DNA of 64,000 nucleotides from Siphlonurus alternatus (GCA_949825025.1 OX463784.1:5877931-5941930); one strand, 5' to 3'; positions 11,113-23,049 are shown, counted from the first letter of the stretch. Notes: generated by a model not told the origin, from the letters alone. Numbers and translations are program-made.

Positions 11113-11720
11113 GGAATTGGTCCGAAAGCTTTAATATATCAATTAAGAGGAATTGGTCCGAAAGGGGAATTGGTCCGAAAGGGGAATTGGTCCGAAAGCT
11201 TTAATATATCAATTAAGAGGAATTGGTCCGAAAGCTTTATAATATCAATAAAGAGGAATTGGTCCGAAAGCTTTATAATGTCAATTAAGAGGAATTGGTC
11301 CGAAAGCTTTATAATATCAAGAAAGAAGAATTGGTCCGAAAGCTTTATAATATCAATAAAGAGGAATTGGTCCGAAAGCTTTATAATGTCAATTAAGAGG
11401 AATTGGTCCGAAAGCTTTATAATATCAAGAAAGAAGAATTGGTCCGAAAGCTTTATAATATCAATAAAGAGGAATTGGTCCGAAAGCTTTATTACTTCAA
11501 TATAGAGGAATTGGTCCGAAAGCTTTATAATGTCAATTAAGAGGAATTGGTCCGAAAGCTTTATAATGTCAATTAAGAGGAATTGGTCCGAAAGCTTTAT
11601 AATATCAAGAAAGAGGAATTGGTCCGAAATTTTTATAATGTCAATTAAGAGGAATTGGTCCGAAAGGTTTATTATATCAATATAGAGGAATTGGTCCGAA
11701 AGGTTTATTATATCACAAAC
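11113..11720 (+). repeat. Left-arm array of about 18 GAATTGGTCCGAAAG units, 36-bp period
   Basis: The core AATTGGTCCG occurs at 11115 and 11151, then at 11167, 11185 and every 36 bases to 11689. Fifteen starts from 11185 keep an exact 36-base step. Two half-length (18 bp) units lie near 11149-11184. Units differ in their last third (AATAAAGAG, AATTAAGAG, AAGAAAGAA, AATATAGAG) and these variants recur in an ordered three-unit pattern. Confidence 0.9.
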
Positions 11721-12466
11721 TAAAATATAAAATGAAATTTTATGACAATATTTTATGATAAAAAATTAATAATATGGAATAAGGGTGGAATTCAAAATTG
11801 CTAAAAAATCACTTCAGTCATGATATCAATGTAATTTTTGGACACAGTGATATTTTTGTAAATATTATTCAAATTATTAAAATTCAGCTACACAAATAAC
11901 AAGATTCTGTGGTATTAATTATATAACAAATTAGCATCCATCATTGTAATTTTTAGGGAAATCCTTAATCAATATAATTATGATGAATATAAAAATATGT
12001 AATTATTTTTAAAAAAATTATACGTACTGATGACAGAAAAAGGTCAAAAAGCACATTGGAAATATTTAATTATTCAATTAAAGCATGTTGTCATTTGATG
12101 GACTATTACATCTTGTCTTATTGGCTAAAAATATATTTAAAATGATTTTTTTAAACCTTTAATATTTTTTATGCAACTGCACAATTAAAAGATAACAACT
12201 TATTCTTCTTACTTAGTAAAATATTAAAAAATTGAAAACGAAGTCAAATCACCTCATACGTACATATTGAAAAAATTAAAAAATTAGTACGTGAAGAAAT
12301 AATATATGAACAGTTTTGCAGTTTTGTACTAGATCATTCTCTTTTTTTTAATCATGGGGTTTCAAACAAAAACAAACGAGCCTGCAGTGGCCTCCCCCAC
12401 ACCCCCAATTTAAAATTAAAATATATGGCAGATTCCTCTTTATTGATATATGAATAGTAAAGATTT

Positions 12467-13074
12467 CAGACGAATTCCCATTTCGGACAGTTTCCTCTCT
12501 ACTTATGAAATTAAATTTTAGGACAGATTCCCCTTTACTGATATAATAAAGCTTTCGGACGGATTCCCCATTCGGACCAATTCCTCTTAATTGACATTAT
12601 AAAGCTTTCGGACCAACTCCTCTTAATTGATACATTAAAGCTTTCGGACCAATTCCTCTATATTGATGTAATAAAGCTTTCGGACCAATCCCTCTATTTT
12701 GACATTATAAAGCTTTCGGACCAATTCCTCTATATTGAAGTAATAAAGCTTTCGGACCAATTCCTCTTTATTGATATTATAAAGCTTTCGGACCAATTCT
12801 TCTTTCTTGATATTATAAAGCTTTCGGACCAATTCCTCTTAATTGACATATATTATAAAGCTTTCGGACCAATTCCTCTTTATTGATATTATAAAGCTTT
12901 CGGACCAATTCTTCTTTCTTGATATTATAAAGCTTTCGGACCAATTCCTCTTAATTGACATTATAAAGCTTTCGGACCAATTCCTCTTTATTGATATTAT
13001 AAAGCTTTCGGACCAATTCCTCTTAATTGATATATTAAAGCTTTCGGACCAATTCCCCTTTCGGACCAATTCTT
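12467..13074 (-). repeat. Right-arm array, same 36-bp units inverted
   Basis: The array reads CTTTCGGACCAATTCCTCTT on the + strand, with about 16 units. One unit near 12839-12855 has a 4-base insertion (ATAT) that breaks the period. The inner units (12467-12600) are degraded, for example TTTCGGACAG and TTCGGACGGATTCC. Confidence 0.88.
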
Positions 13075-13376
13075 CGCCTTCTTTTGGCCGTCTTTTTTTA
13101 AATAAAGTTAGTGTTTGCAATTTGCAATAAATGCACTTTTAGTAGTTAACTGCATTTTTAAAATGATAACTGATTACACTTTGTAATGCTACCAAAATTA
13201 AACAAAAATCATATTTAGAGGAAATGGTCCGAAAGCGGAATTGGTCCGAATCGTTTGCAGCGTTGCCACTTTTATCTGACACGTTTTTAAGAACCCCCAC
13301 TCCTCGTTGGCACCGCCTCTTTTTCGGACCAATTCCTTTTCGGACCAATTCCTCTTCGGACCAATTCCTAGGAGCC

Positions 13377-13385
13377 TTTTGCAAT
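13377..13385 (+). repeat. Right target-site duplication of the foldback element
   Basis: TTTTGCAAT follows the right arm end GGAGCC and matches 10779-10787 exactly. Confidence 0.8.
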
Positions 13386-14768
13386 CTATTGTTAACTTTA
13401 ATATTTTTTACGTGGTTAATAATTTTGTGTGTTAGGAGGAAAAATGTGCTTGTGATCTGGCGCTAATATAATGTGATTATGTCAACGTTAATTTTTACAT
13501 GTTATTGTTAATGGTCGAGGCGTTAATCCTATCTGTCACCAGTAAACGATCAAAGCGTGGGGGAAACGATTTTCGAAACTTGGTAAAGCCAATAAAAAAA
13601 CATGAAGCGTTGACATACGAGAGAAAAAAAAGTTTACATTTTGGTATTAAAAATGATCTGTCAATTTTAAGTTGCGTTGTTGATATATGCTAAAAAATAT
13701 ACTTTTTTAAAAGTTCTTTTTAATATTAAACTATTATATATCTATATATGGACATAGATATGTCAATAGGTTCGTATTGAGAGTCGTTAAATGCAAATTA
13801 ATCAAACATACTATCCATGTCGAATATATTTTTTGCTATTCCATATGATACACCCTTTTTTATAAACTAATCTAGATCAAGATCCCTTTACTTAGATCTT
13901 GATCTAGTTTATCACCAAATATTGTATTATTATAACCATTTTTGAAACTGATAGAATATATTTTAAAGAAATTAAATATTATTGATATTATTCAAATAAT
14001 TTGAATATACTGTAAAGTTCTAGTAAACATTTTCAAGGCTCACTATTAAAATGTTAACCTTTGCATGCCAAGAACACTCGTTTTTTTTTTTTAAAGAAAA
14101 ATCTAGAAAAAAACATTATTTTAAAGCAGGAAACATACAAAATATGGTCAAGTGAATATAACCCTATATTGAACAAGCAAAATCATGCATTCATTTTTAA
14201 CCATACATTTAAATAACTAAGATTTATTATAAAGTTTTATCATAGAACAAAAATACTTTTTTTTTCTATGGTTATTCTGTACTTATTGTACAAACTTCGT
14301 ATCTTTTACTATACAATATTTTATGTAAGATAGTTTATTATAATTGAAAATTCATGTTTATATAAATAATATTAGATAGTGTTATCGTTTATTATGATAT
14401 ATTATCAAAGTATATAGTTTTAAGACCCAATATTATACAACATGTATTATTATATGCAGTAAAGTATTATATATATTACACTATAATACATATATAATAA
14501 GTTGATTCATAATGCATGTATAATTTAATGTATGTTATATATGTGTTAAAGGATATGCATACAACACTGTTTATATATGTACATAACTGGGAGAGGAGGA
14601 CTGCCAGGTACTATATTAATTATTATTCAATTAACATTGTTGTACACAGCACTATACATGTATAATGTTGCTCGGACGTCCACTATATACTATAAATTTC
14701 AATATTATATACCTCCCTAGTTTCCTATTATATTAATCATTCATTTCCATACTTTAAGATTAAGATAA

Positions 14769-15084
14769 CCCGAGTTTAAATAAATTTCATCTTTTCTTCG
14801 CTATTAAACTCTCCTCTCGTCTAATTTCCTCTTATTTTGCACCATTTTAGAGGAAAAAAGAGGGAAAAAGACGAAATTACGTATTTTTTCCTCTTCTTAA
14901 GCATAAAATGTTAGAAATATTGTCTTCATTTCATCCTCACTTTGAGCGAAGAGGAAATAAAGAAATATTGTCTTCATTTCATCCTCACTTTGAGCGAAGA
15001 GGAAATAAGATGTGTTTTAGAGGTAAAAAGATTAGGTTTAGACGTGTAAAGGATGAGTAGAAGATGTAATTTTTCAACTAGGGA
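14769..15084. mobile_element. Family G element, copy 2, with internal duplication
   Basis: It runs from CCCGAGTTTAAATAAATTTC to TTTTTCAACTAGGGA. A segment of about 47 bases (GAAATATTGTCTTCATTTCA onward through GAAGAGGAAATA) is present twice in tandem at about 14908-15006, making this copy longer than the one at 10511. Confidence 0.7.
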
Positions 15085-15090
15085 ATACAT

Positions 15091-15345
15091 GCCCAATGCT
15101 AAAAAAAAAATCCTTCACATGAAAATTATTAATTATTATCCTCCTCTACATCCCCTATCAGTAGCTAAACTATCAGGTGTACAAATTCCTTCTAGTTTTC
15201 GAGTTATTTATTAATATTTAAATTTGACTATATAGTATTATATACCTTAAAATGGAACTTCCATCTTAAATTAGTCGTCTTAAAAATTAATAACTAAAAT
15301 ACTAGATCGATTTTGTATATATATTTTAGATACTGATACAGGAGA
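15091..15345. mobile_element. Family D hairpin element, truncated copy
   Basis: It begins GCCCAATGCTAAAAAAAAAA, the inner arm of family D, and contains CCCCTATCAGTAGCTAAACT and the mirrored TTTTAGATACTGATACAGGA. Both TTAA termini are missing. Its left edge abuts the family G copy, so that insertion probably removed or displaced the end. Confidence 0.6.
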
Positions 15346-15882
15346 ATATTTTTTTAATAATATTCATAACATTTCTTCATGCAGTAAAATAAATATTTAT
15401 ATTTTATAAAATCCTGTATATGAGAAGGGTTAAATTTTGTATTCTGATAGTTGACAATAATTAAAAAATGAAAACTCATAAATTTTTTAACATTTTAATC
15501 ATAAATTTTATTTACAGTTGAACAAATTTTTTTATTTTTAATGCTCATCATGACATAACGTGATTTCAATCTGCTTTAGAATTCTTTTCCTTCTTCTTTT
15601 ATCAAAGACTTTAATTTATATTTTTTGAAAGCAAACAATTTTTATTACTGGTTAGGTGTATACGTTGTGGAAAAAAGAGAAAGTGAAAGAGAGAGATGAG
15701 AGAACTAGGAAATTGGAGTAGCAGGGAGAAAGGAAATTATTGCGTGTAGAGCTTCGTATAGTCAGTCGTCGAAGAGGGGGTTTGAGAGAAAGTGAAGTGG
15801 GTAGGGTGCTAGCGAGCATCAAGCAAGGTGAATCATGAGGAAATTGGAGTGATAGAGAGCTCGCACCAAGTCAAAACGTAAA

Positions 15883-16091
15883 TACAGTCAAATTTATATA
15901 ACATTCCTACAGGAAATAGCCGGAAGTGTGAAGTTTCTGGTCTTTCCAATTCGTATTTCAGTTTTACAATTTCATACATAAGTCAATACTGCCACTTCTG
16001 TAAAGTTGCAAAACTGAATTACAAACAGAAGAACTACAAACTTCAAACTTCCGGCTACTTCCGGAAGGAATATAAAGTTAATTTGACTGTA
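15883..16091. mobile_element. 209-bp MITE with TACAGTCAAATT ends
   Basis: The left end TACAGTCAAATTTATATAAC is mirrored by TTAATTTGACTGTA at the right. Inner arms carry AGCCGGAAGTGTGAAGTTTC and AAACTTCCGGCTACTTCCGG. TA at each outer edge followed by CAGTCAAA is typical of Tc1/mariner-derived MITEs, which duplicate TA. Only one copy was seen here. Confidence 0.6.
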
Positions 16092-16749
16092 CTTTTTGGT
16101 GTATGTGAAGTCATATGGAGAACATAATAAATACATCAGATTGACAGATTTCCTGATGACATATTTTATTATAACAAATTTATTAAATATAATCTGTCTG
16201 TCAATATATTTAGTATACATAAAGGACCAAGAGATGGCGCTGACCGCTGAAATTTTTAATACATCTGCCGATGATACGACAATACCTATTGACCTCATAA
16301 AGTACCAAGAGATGGCATTGAAAACAGCCTCTATAGAATCAGTATGACTCAACTACACGTGTACTTTAGCCAGTAGCAAAGCTCAGATATCAAAACAATG
16401 ACACTTTTAGAATCACCCAGGTAAAATCCACCAGATGTCCATACCTGTCTTTATGACGTCAATAGCATTGGGAGAATCACAAAAATATCAGAATTTATTT
16501 ATGAAATACATCACTTATGACGTTAAAATATTTTTTTATATTTGTCCGAAAGTATTTGACAACTAATTATGGTGTTTATATTTCTGTAAAATTATGCTGT
16601 GGCTGCTGACAAAGCATTTACATGATTTTACAATGTTAATCAGCCAATCTGTCCTCGCTAGATGCACGTAGTTCCAACTGTTAACACCAGGTTACTAGTT
16701 TATGACGTCATATCTGGTTTATGTGAACAATGTTGCAGCTCAGGTAGAC

Positions 16750-16844
16750 AATAAGTATGTTACACAATTAGAAATAATCGATTATTATGGTCCATTAATA
16801 ATAATCGATTGTTTCAGATTGTGTATTTACGAACAGACCTATTG
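16750..16844. mobile_element. Family H small MITE, copy 1
   Basis: The right end GATTGTGTATTTACGAACAG ACCTA is intact; the left arm keeps only the inner ACACAATTAGAAATAATCGA. Two AATAATCGATT motifs face each other around the centre. Intact copies are at 26577 and 52371. Confidence 0.6.
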
Positions 16845-17090
16845 CTTTAATTTCTAAAAATCAAATTATTTTTAATAGTATATTATTTTGTTATTTTTTA
16901 TTTAAATATTAATAAAGTGCTATTGAAAATATAAAATTATTAATTAATAATGTTATTATATCATACTTTTATAATTTATTTATTAGTAATTATAATATTT
17001 AAGGATATTTCAAGTTTCAAGTAGAATATAAATTACATATTTGCTATTAAAGCAAGTATATAAAATTAAATATAGTATATGATTTGTGCT

Positions 17091-17093
<3 letters not shown>

Positions 17094-17146
<53 letters not shown>
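17094..17146. repeat. (AT)n microsatellite
   Basis: An uninterrupted AT dinucleotide run of about 50 bases. Confidence 0.95.
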
Positions 17147-17148
<2 letters not shown>

Positions 17149-17713
17149 GTTGATAATTTAATAAATTATAAAATTGAAGTATCATCATGCAAAATTTAAA
17201 TAGACCAACAACATATTATATAATATTTGAAGTGCATGATAATATCAATTATCTATGCACTAAACTAGATACTGCATGGATAATAGTTTGAATGGGAAGT
17301 GGTGTTTTATACCTTTTGCTTGCTGATGGTGGTTTTCTATATTACGAGTTTGGAATTCTCTGTCTGGCCAGCTACACGAACTCCAAGTACCATCAAGTGG
17401 CTACATGTTACTCCGATGTAACCTCAGGCCAAGGTATAACAAATATATTAGGTACAACTGAAATCAAATTTCTAGAAGTTTTCTTTAAATCAAAATTAGG
17501 TGTCGTTGGTAAAAAATCAGGGCTATGAGAATTTCAAAAACCTTTCTAATACTATAATAATATTATTGTAATTATATAGTAATAAAGAAAGTAATATTTA
17601 TCGTTTTAATTAGTGGCTATCATAATTATTAGCCAATGCAGAATATTTTTTCATGCTTAAAAAAATGAATAGGATTACTGGATTTTTAGCCGAAATTATT
17701 TTTTTTTGCTTCA

Positions 17714-17729
17714 TATTTAATTTATTTAG

Positions 17730-17816
<87 letters not shown>

Positions 17817-17835
17817 TTAATTTATTCATTTATTC
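17714..17835. repeat. (TTTA)n microsatellite
   Basis: A tetranucleotide TTTA repeat of about 100 bases, becoming TTCA-interrupted at its right end. Confidence 0.95.
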
Positions 17836-18409
17836 ATTTATTCATTTTTCCATCATAATGATATTTCCCTTGTGTTACACAATAACATATCTAGGTAATA
17901 CTAAATATATTGTTAAAATTATTAATATTACGGCTATGTTGGTCTGTTTTTGTACTGTCTTCGTATTTTTTACTACCCTGGACGTACAACTTTTCATCAA
18001 TTTCTCTTACTGTGTATAAAAAGGTATACACGGTGATATAACTCTACCGGGGAAAAAAGGGTTGAGAGGAGTTTCCATTTTTTTTTTTTTTTAGGTTAGC
18101 TATAAATGTTATATAAAAATTCCAATGTGATATGAATATTATATTTTAAGTATTTATATTGAATATTTATAAAGTTGACAGAAAATATTTATATGATTTA
18201 CATAACAAATATGGAATGTCAAATTTAATATATTTCAAAATAAATATAACTGGTATTTAGTTTATTCGTTACATGATTGTTTATAAAATATATATATTAA
18301 TTATATAGATATTTTTAAAATAATAATTATAAAATATCCCCTCTATTTCAATATTTCAACCAAGTCACAAGTCACTAAACACACACAAAAAAAAGTTAAT
18401 TAATAGAGG

Positions 18410-18585
18410 AGGCTTCAAGTGTTTTCGGCGAAAAATTTTTTATCCATAAGTCACCATGTTAGAAAATTTGAATTTTATTCTTAGTATCTAAAGGCTATTG
18501 ATTTTTAAACATATTTAGGGGTCTTCTGATAATAAATTAAGAGGTTATTTTTATCTAAAAAATTAATACCAATAAAGAAATTTCG
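18410..18585 (+). repeat. Family J dispersed repeat, copy 1
   Basis: The sequence contains GGCTTCAAGTGTTTTCGGCG, CCATAAGTCACCATGTTAG and GGGGTCTTCTGATAATAAAT. The same string of landmarks occurs at 43057 and 61457, always on the + strand. I see no inverted ends or tail. Confidence 0.65.
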
Positions 18586-20070
18586 AATTTTACATAGGAT
18601 AGGACTGTGTAGGAACACCGTAAAATTAGCCTCTATTAAAAACAAATGGTTCTCTATAGTATTTATTATATATTTATATAATATATTAAATTTATATGAT
18701 ATAAAGCTTTACACAAGTGTTTTAGTATTTTTATAATAAAATGGTTGTTTCTTTCTATACATTAGTGAGTTCTTTGCCTTGTGTTAAACAAGTGTTATAC
18801 TAAAATATAATCAATATAACTACTAAAGATTAAAATCAAGATAAGACCATTGCATGATACAAAAGTATACTGTAATGATTTTTAATGTTTAAAAATAGCC
18901 ATGTTGATACTTATCAAAATGTCCTTTGACGGGAAATTAAATCCCCTCCCCCTTAATGACATAACATAGGACTGATGAGGATTACATAAAATAGTGTGTT
19001 AAAACATATGTTTTACATTTTATGTATAATTATCTCAAAAGATCAACAGAATTTGTAAATTTAAGTCGTGAAATTGCATAAATCAACTGTTCGTATTAAA
19101 AGGTTTTAATGATGTTTTTAAATTGAAGAGAAATATTTTATATATGTGTATTTTATAAAAACAATAAGGACTGACAATACAGTATAGGCTGCCTCACATA
19201 AGAGCGCATGATTTCACAGCGCAGTGTATTTATTTGAAAAATATGTGTATAAAATTAACGACTTTTACAAGGACTGAACTCGTTGTTTTACTGGAATTTA
19301 TGCAATATCTTTTAGAAAGATCAATAAATTTCTTATTTCATAATTTAAAAAAAAAAAAAGAATCTATGCGATCAGCTGTAGTCGCGCACATATATAACAT
19401 GCCTTCGTATGTACGAAATTTAAGAGCCAGTTCTTAATAAGAAACTTACGATCGCAGAAATAAAAGTCTGTGTGAGACCCACTTATGTTGTGTGGATCTA
19501 GTCTAATAAAAATTGCAAATGTTCATGTATTTTATGTATGTTAAAATGTATTTAATTCTGCTTTTTTTAAATTACCTTAATTAAATACATTTTATTTTGT
19601 CAATTTAACTGCTAAAACCCATATAGAGTACACTTGAATTTTGAATTAAAACACAACATTTTAACAAAATTACCTTATTTTGACAATAAAAAGTAACTAC
19701 ATTTCCCTCTATCTCCCAAAAATAATGAAGGTATACGATGATACGTTTGATCACAAATTTATTTTATTTTTTTTTTCGATCGACAATTTTTGTAGTGGTG
19801 TGTAAACAAACTTGAGTTCTTGACCGTATAGTAATGCAAACCTACTGATGATACAACATCATACTGGCAAGAGAAAGTCAACATTTCACCCTTGGTATAC
19901 CTGCTATAGAGGGTTGGAAACTACTGCTATAGAGTCGTAGTTAGGAGAAAAGTTCTCTCTATATATATACTTCAGTAGTGGACTGTGTGTGGCAATCACA
20001 TTTTCAACCTGTAGTCTAACATCAATCTAACAGTCTATACCACTGTGAGTAAGTAACCAACCTAACCTTA

Positions 20071-20072
<2 letters not shown>

Positions 20073-20130
<58 letters not shown>
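20073..20130 (+). repeat. (CT)n tract in the PTBP intron
   Basis: About 29 CT units in the transcript sense. CU-repeat RNA is the preferred PTB ligand, so this is a possible site for binding of the gene's own product. Confidence 0.95.
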
Positions 20131-20132
<2 letters not shown>

Positions 20133-20707
20133 CTTTCACATACACATTCACCAATGATAAGTTAAAAACCTTGTAATCTATAGAACTTTTTCATAATTTA
20201 CCAGATAAATTTACTAAAATAATAAAAATTATAATATTATTAATTAATTAATTTGTAATCATTAATTTATAAGATTTTTTTTTTTTAAAGCACTATTATG
20301 AATTTAATGGCATTAAGGATGAATCTCTGTTGATTGAGATCTCAGAATCGGCCTTCTTGAATTCAACAAAACTTGCAGGGGACTTTGAACCCACCATCAA
20401 ATACAAATTTTGAAAATGATCATGTGTCTGTTTAAATTGAATATTAACAATTTATGGACGGAAAGTGGAGTTGTTGTGAAAAAACAGACACTATGAATTT
20501 GAACTAATTGTAAGTGATTAAGTCTTATAAAATTTTCGATTATTTAAAAATTTTATCGTTCTATTCCGTCTTGACTCCGAAGTAACTGAGGTTAAACATT
20601 AAATGTTATATCAAATCAAAGATTGCTCAATTATTTAAATAACTCACGTGACATCCGATTTTAAATAGTATACATTAGTGAACAGGAAATATTAACAGAA
20701 AAGAAGA

Positions 20708-21128
20708 CCCAGGCGGGACTCGAACCCACATCGTACCTTCCATGGCACTCTCAGCTTAGTACGCTCAGTGCTCTAACCAAATTATTGACCTAAATTTTTT
20801 TTATTGCAGAAATGGATAGAGGGTGCAAAGTTATGCTACCCTGATTTTTTTCAGATTTTTTAGAGCCCGGGAACTATTTTTAAAAAATTATTGAAAGTTA
20901 TTTTTGTGACGTCACGAGACGCCGCTCCTTAAGAAAAAGATAGGACTTGCCGCCGCGTGACGTCACAAAAAGGAATTTCAATAATTTTTTTAAAAATATA
21001 CTTCCAGGGCTCTAAAAAATCTGAAAAAAATCAGGGTAGCATAACTTTGCACGCTCCATCCATTTCTGCAATAAAAAAAAATGAGGACGATACTCCATTG
21101 AGCTACTGGGCTGTGATCTCCGCCCGCT
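20708..21128 (-). mobile_element. tRNA-derived SINE head, split by a family A MITE
   Basis: Read on the minus strand, 21128-21096 gives a tRNA 5' part (GCCCAGTAGCTCAATGG). Then, after a 312-base family A element, 20783-20708 continues GGTTAGAGCACTGAGCGTAC and ends in a perfect B box, GTGGGTTCGAGTCCCGCC. Removing the insert restores a continuous A-box region, AGCTCAATGGTTAGAGC. The 5' and 3' acceptor sequences do not pair as in a working tRNA, so this is a tRNA-derived retroposon. Its body would extend below 20708 but is not recognisable. Confidence 0.7.
20784..21095. mobile_element. Family A palindromic MITE, copy 2, inserted in a SINE
   Basis: The right end CGATACTCCATT is intact and the left end is mutated (ATTATTGACCTAAA). 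Two TGACGTCAC motifs, TAAGAAAAAGATAGGACTTG and the mirrored TGGATAGAGGGTGCAAAG arm identify the family. The surrounding SINE joins up when this element is removed. Confidence 0.8.
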
Positions 21129-21956
21129 TTCCTTTTCATATGTATGCTGTTCAAGTGTGCTACCCGCACACAATTAAATGTTATGGCGTATGTTGGAAGA
21201 AAATGTCAGCTATTACTTTCCATTTTTTTATAAAATATGGGGGACCATTTTTAGGTTGAAATTATCGTGCTTTTGATTCAAAGTATGGAGAACTCTCCGA
21301 TCCGATTTGCCTTGTTATTTCTATTGTTGTTTTGTATTTGTTTTTGAGAGGAGAATGTAATGTTTGATCAGCAAATTTTATTACCTGGTGGAATTAAATT
21401 TAAAATCAATTTTGATTCATTGCTTCAGAAATTTTTGTCATTGAAATGTAACCAATTTTATAGTAAAATTTTCATTTTTATTTTAAAAAAAAAGTAAGGA
21501 ATGTTAACCAATATATTATATAATAATTAAATTATTAAAGATCAAACTTAATATTTATTAAAAAAAAAAGTTAACAATCCATATTTTATAATTTGACTAA
21601 AATATGAGAGGAATTAAAAATGTGATGATAACATTTTGTGGCTTTTTAATTCAAACTTTTATATTTTTTCAAATGATATTATTTCCATTGGGAATTTTAC
21701 AAATAAAAAGTTTATTTAAAAAAAAAATGTAATAAACAATAGAAATTTAATAATAAATTCCAGAATCAATTGATATATTGCTTATAAATTAGTTGCATTT
21801 ACTATGTTATATAAAAAAATTGAAACTATGAAAAAGTTAACTCGTAATTTTTTTTTTTTTTTAAAAAGTTTTGAGTACGTTTTGACATATTTCTACAATT
21901 AAATCCTTAACGCTTTGGCAATTAGTTCGTACCATTGTGTGGAGAAAGAATGAGAT

Positions 21957-21960
<4 letters not shown>

Positions 21961-22021
<61 letters not shown>
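21961..22021. repeat. (GA)n tract
   Basis: About 30 GA units on the + strand, the only long dinucleotide tract of this type reading purine in the transcript sense. Confidence 0.95.
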
Positions 22022-22025
<4 letters not shown>

Positions 22026-22722
22026 CAAAGTATATAGATGTGCTCTCTTTTTGTAGCCCTCTAGTGGCCACTGAATCAAACTCAACTCACATTCTGGCAA
22101 TTTATTATAAAAGTTTCTCTCTCCTGCTACCTTTTTCCCCTTCAATACCTTCAACTGTAGAGAGTAGTATGTACGTAGTAGAAGGTTATACTATCAATAT
22201 ATTAAAGAGAGAATTTTTTATAATAAAATATCTCATTTTTTTTCGACAAATGAAATCAGACTAAAGTTTATAGTATATAACATTTTATTATATTAAAAAT
22301 TGTGAAAATTGGTCAACTTTTTTTTTTATTTTTATAGACTTATGTATAATTCATTTGTTACAAATATTCATTAACAATAATGATATAAAATGACAGTTTT
22401 TAGAAGAGTATGAGTTATAGATATTATTTTACAAGAACTTGTTTCAATTCCCTTGCAAATGAAATAATTGTTACATTACAATATTCCCATCTGAGCTGTC
22501 GTAGTTTTAGATTATATTTTTAAATTTGTATATTTTGACTAAGGGATCCATGGAAACGTTACTTAATATGGTCGGTCTTTGAACTGCTCTCAAATAAATG
22601 TGTTTTTTCATACGTACCATACGAATAAATTTTTTTATAACCTTATCTTACAAAATAAAATCCAAAAAACTTTAGACTTGTAGTGCTAAGTACAAACGAG
22701 TTTAAGAATTAAGTGTCTTAAA

Positions 22723-22872
22723 CCGGTATTACACGATACAATTTTTCTGATTATTGTATGCAATTTTTCCTTACAAGAAAACTTAATATCCATTTGTTTG
22801 TATGGAGAGGGAATTTCCTTGCAAGGAAAAATTGTATACAATAATCAAAAAAATTGTATCGTGTAATATAGG
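22723..22872. mobile_element. Family I small MITE, copy 1
   Basis: The ends GGTATTACACGATACAATTT and AAATTGTATCGTGTAATATA are inverted. Inner arms TTTTTCCTTACAAGAAAAC and its complement flank a TTTGTATGGAGA centre. Related copies are at 25400 and 34881. Confidence 0.75.
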
Positions 22873-23049
22873 CTTTAGGCTTTATAAACGACGTTTGACA
22901 TCAAAGTATTATATGAGTGATAGCATCGACTTTTTATTTACAAACAGTACAAATACAATACACATCGTTGAGGATAAGATGTAAACAAGACACTTTTTAA
23001 AACCCCTTCGCAAATTCCTCGTTTAAAAAAGAAAAAAATTGCACTTTTT

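Larger units (their letters stand above)
10788..13376. mobile_element. 2,589-bp foldback-type transposon with long arms built on 36-bp tandem repeats
   Basis: The left end GGCCCCAGAGAATTGGTCC is mirrored by the right end GGACCAATTCCTAGGAGCC, and the element is flanked by the 9-bp direct repeat TTTTGCAAT. Each arm has an outer segment of about 300 bases (10788-11100 and 13075-13376), nearly identical when inverted, followed by an array of 36-bp units based on GAATTGGTCCGAAAGCTTTA. The arms enclose an AT-rich core (about 11720-12466) with no substantial ORF. Long inverted arms with internal tandem repeats and a 9-bp duplication are the hallmark of Foldback-type elements, and 9 bp is also usual for Mutator-like transposons. 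No transposase is encoded, so it is non-autonomous. Repetitive NWSESFIISIKR-like ORFs in the arms arise because 36 is a multiple of three. Confidence 0.88.

Noticed and set aside
11170..11505. Long repetitive ORFs (NWSESFIISIKR-type) in the foldback arms as protein genes
   Set aside because: The unit is 36 bases, a multiple of three, so any stop-free frame stays open through the array. The same ORF appears in mirrored positions and breaks at a 4-base indel.
11113..13074. CRISPR array, because of a regular 36-bp repeat
   Set aside because: Units are contiguous with no unique spacers, occur as two inverted arrays within a transposon, and the genome is animal.
16096..16347. 83-residue ORF with a repeated QEMAL motif as a gene
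   Set aside because: It overlaps the right end of a MITE, has no splice context or recognised domain, and the repeat is only two short blocks.
20708..20783. A working tRNA gene on the minus strand
   Set aside because: The A-box side is separated from the B-box side by a 312-base insertion, and acceptor stems do not pair after joining; it is a SINE head.
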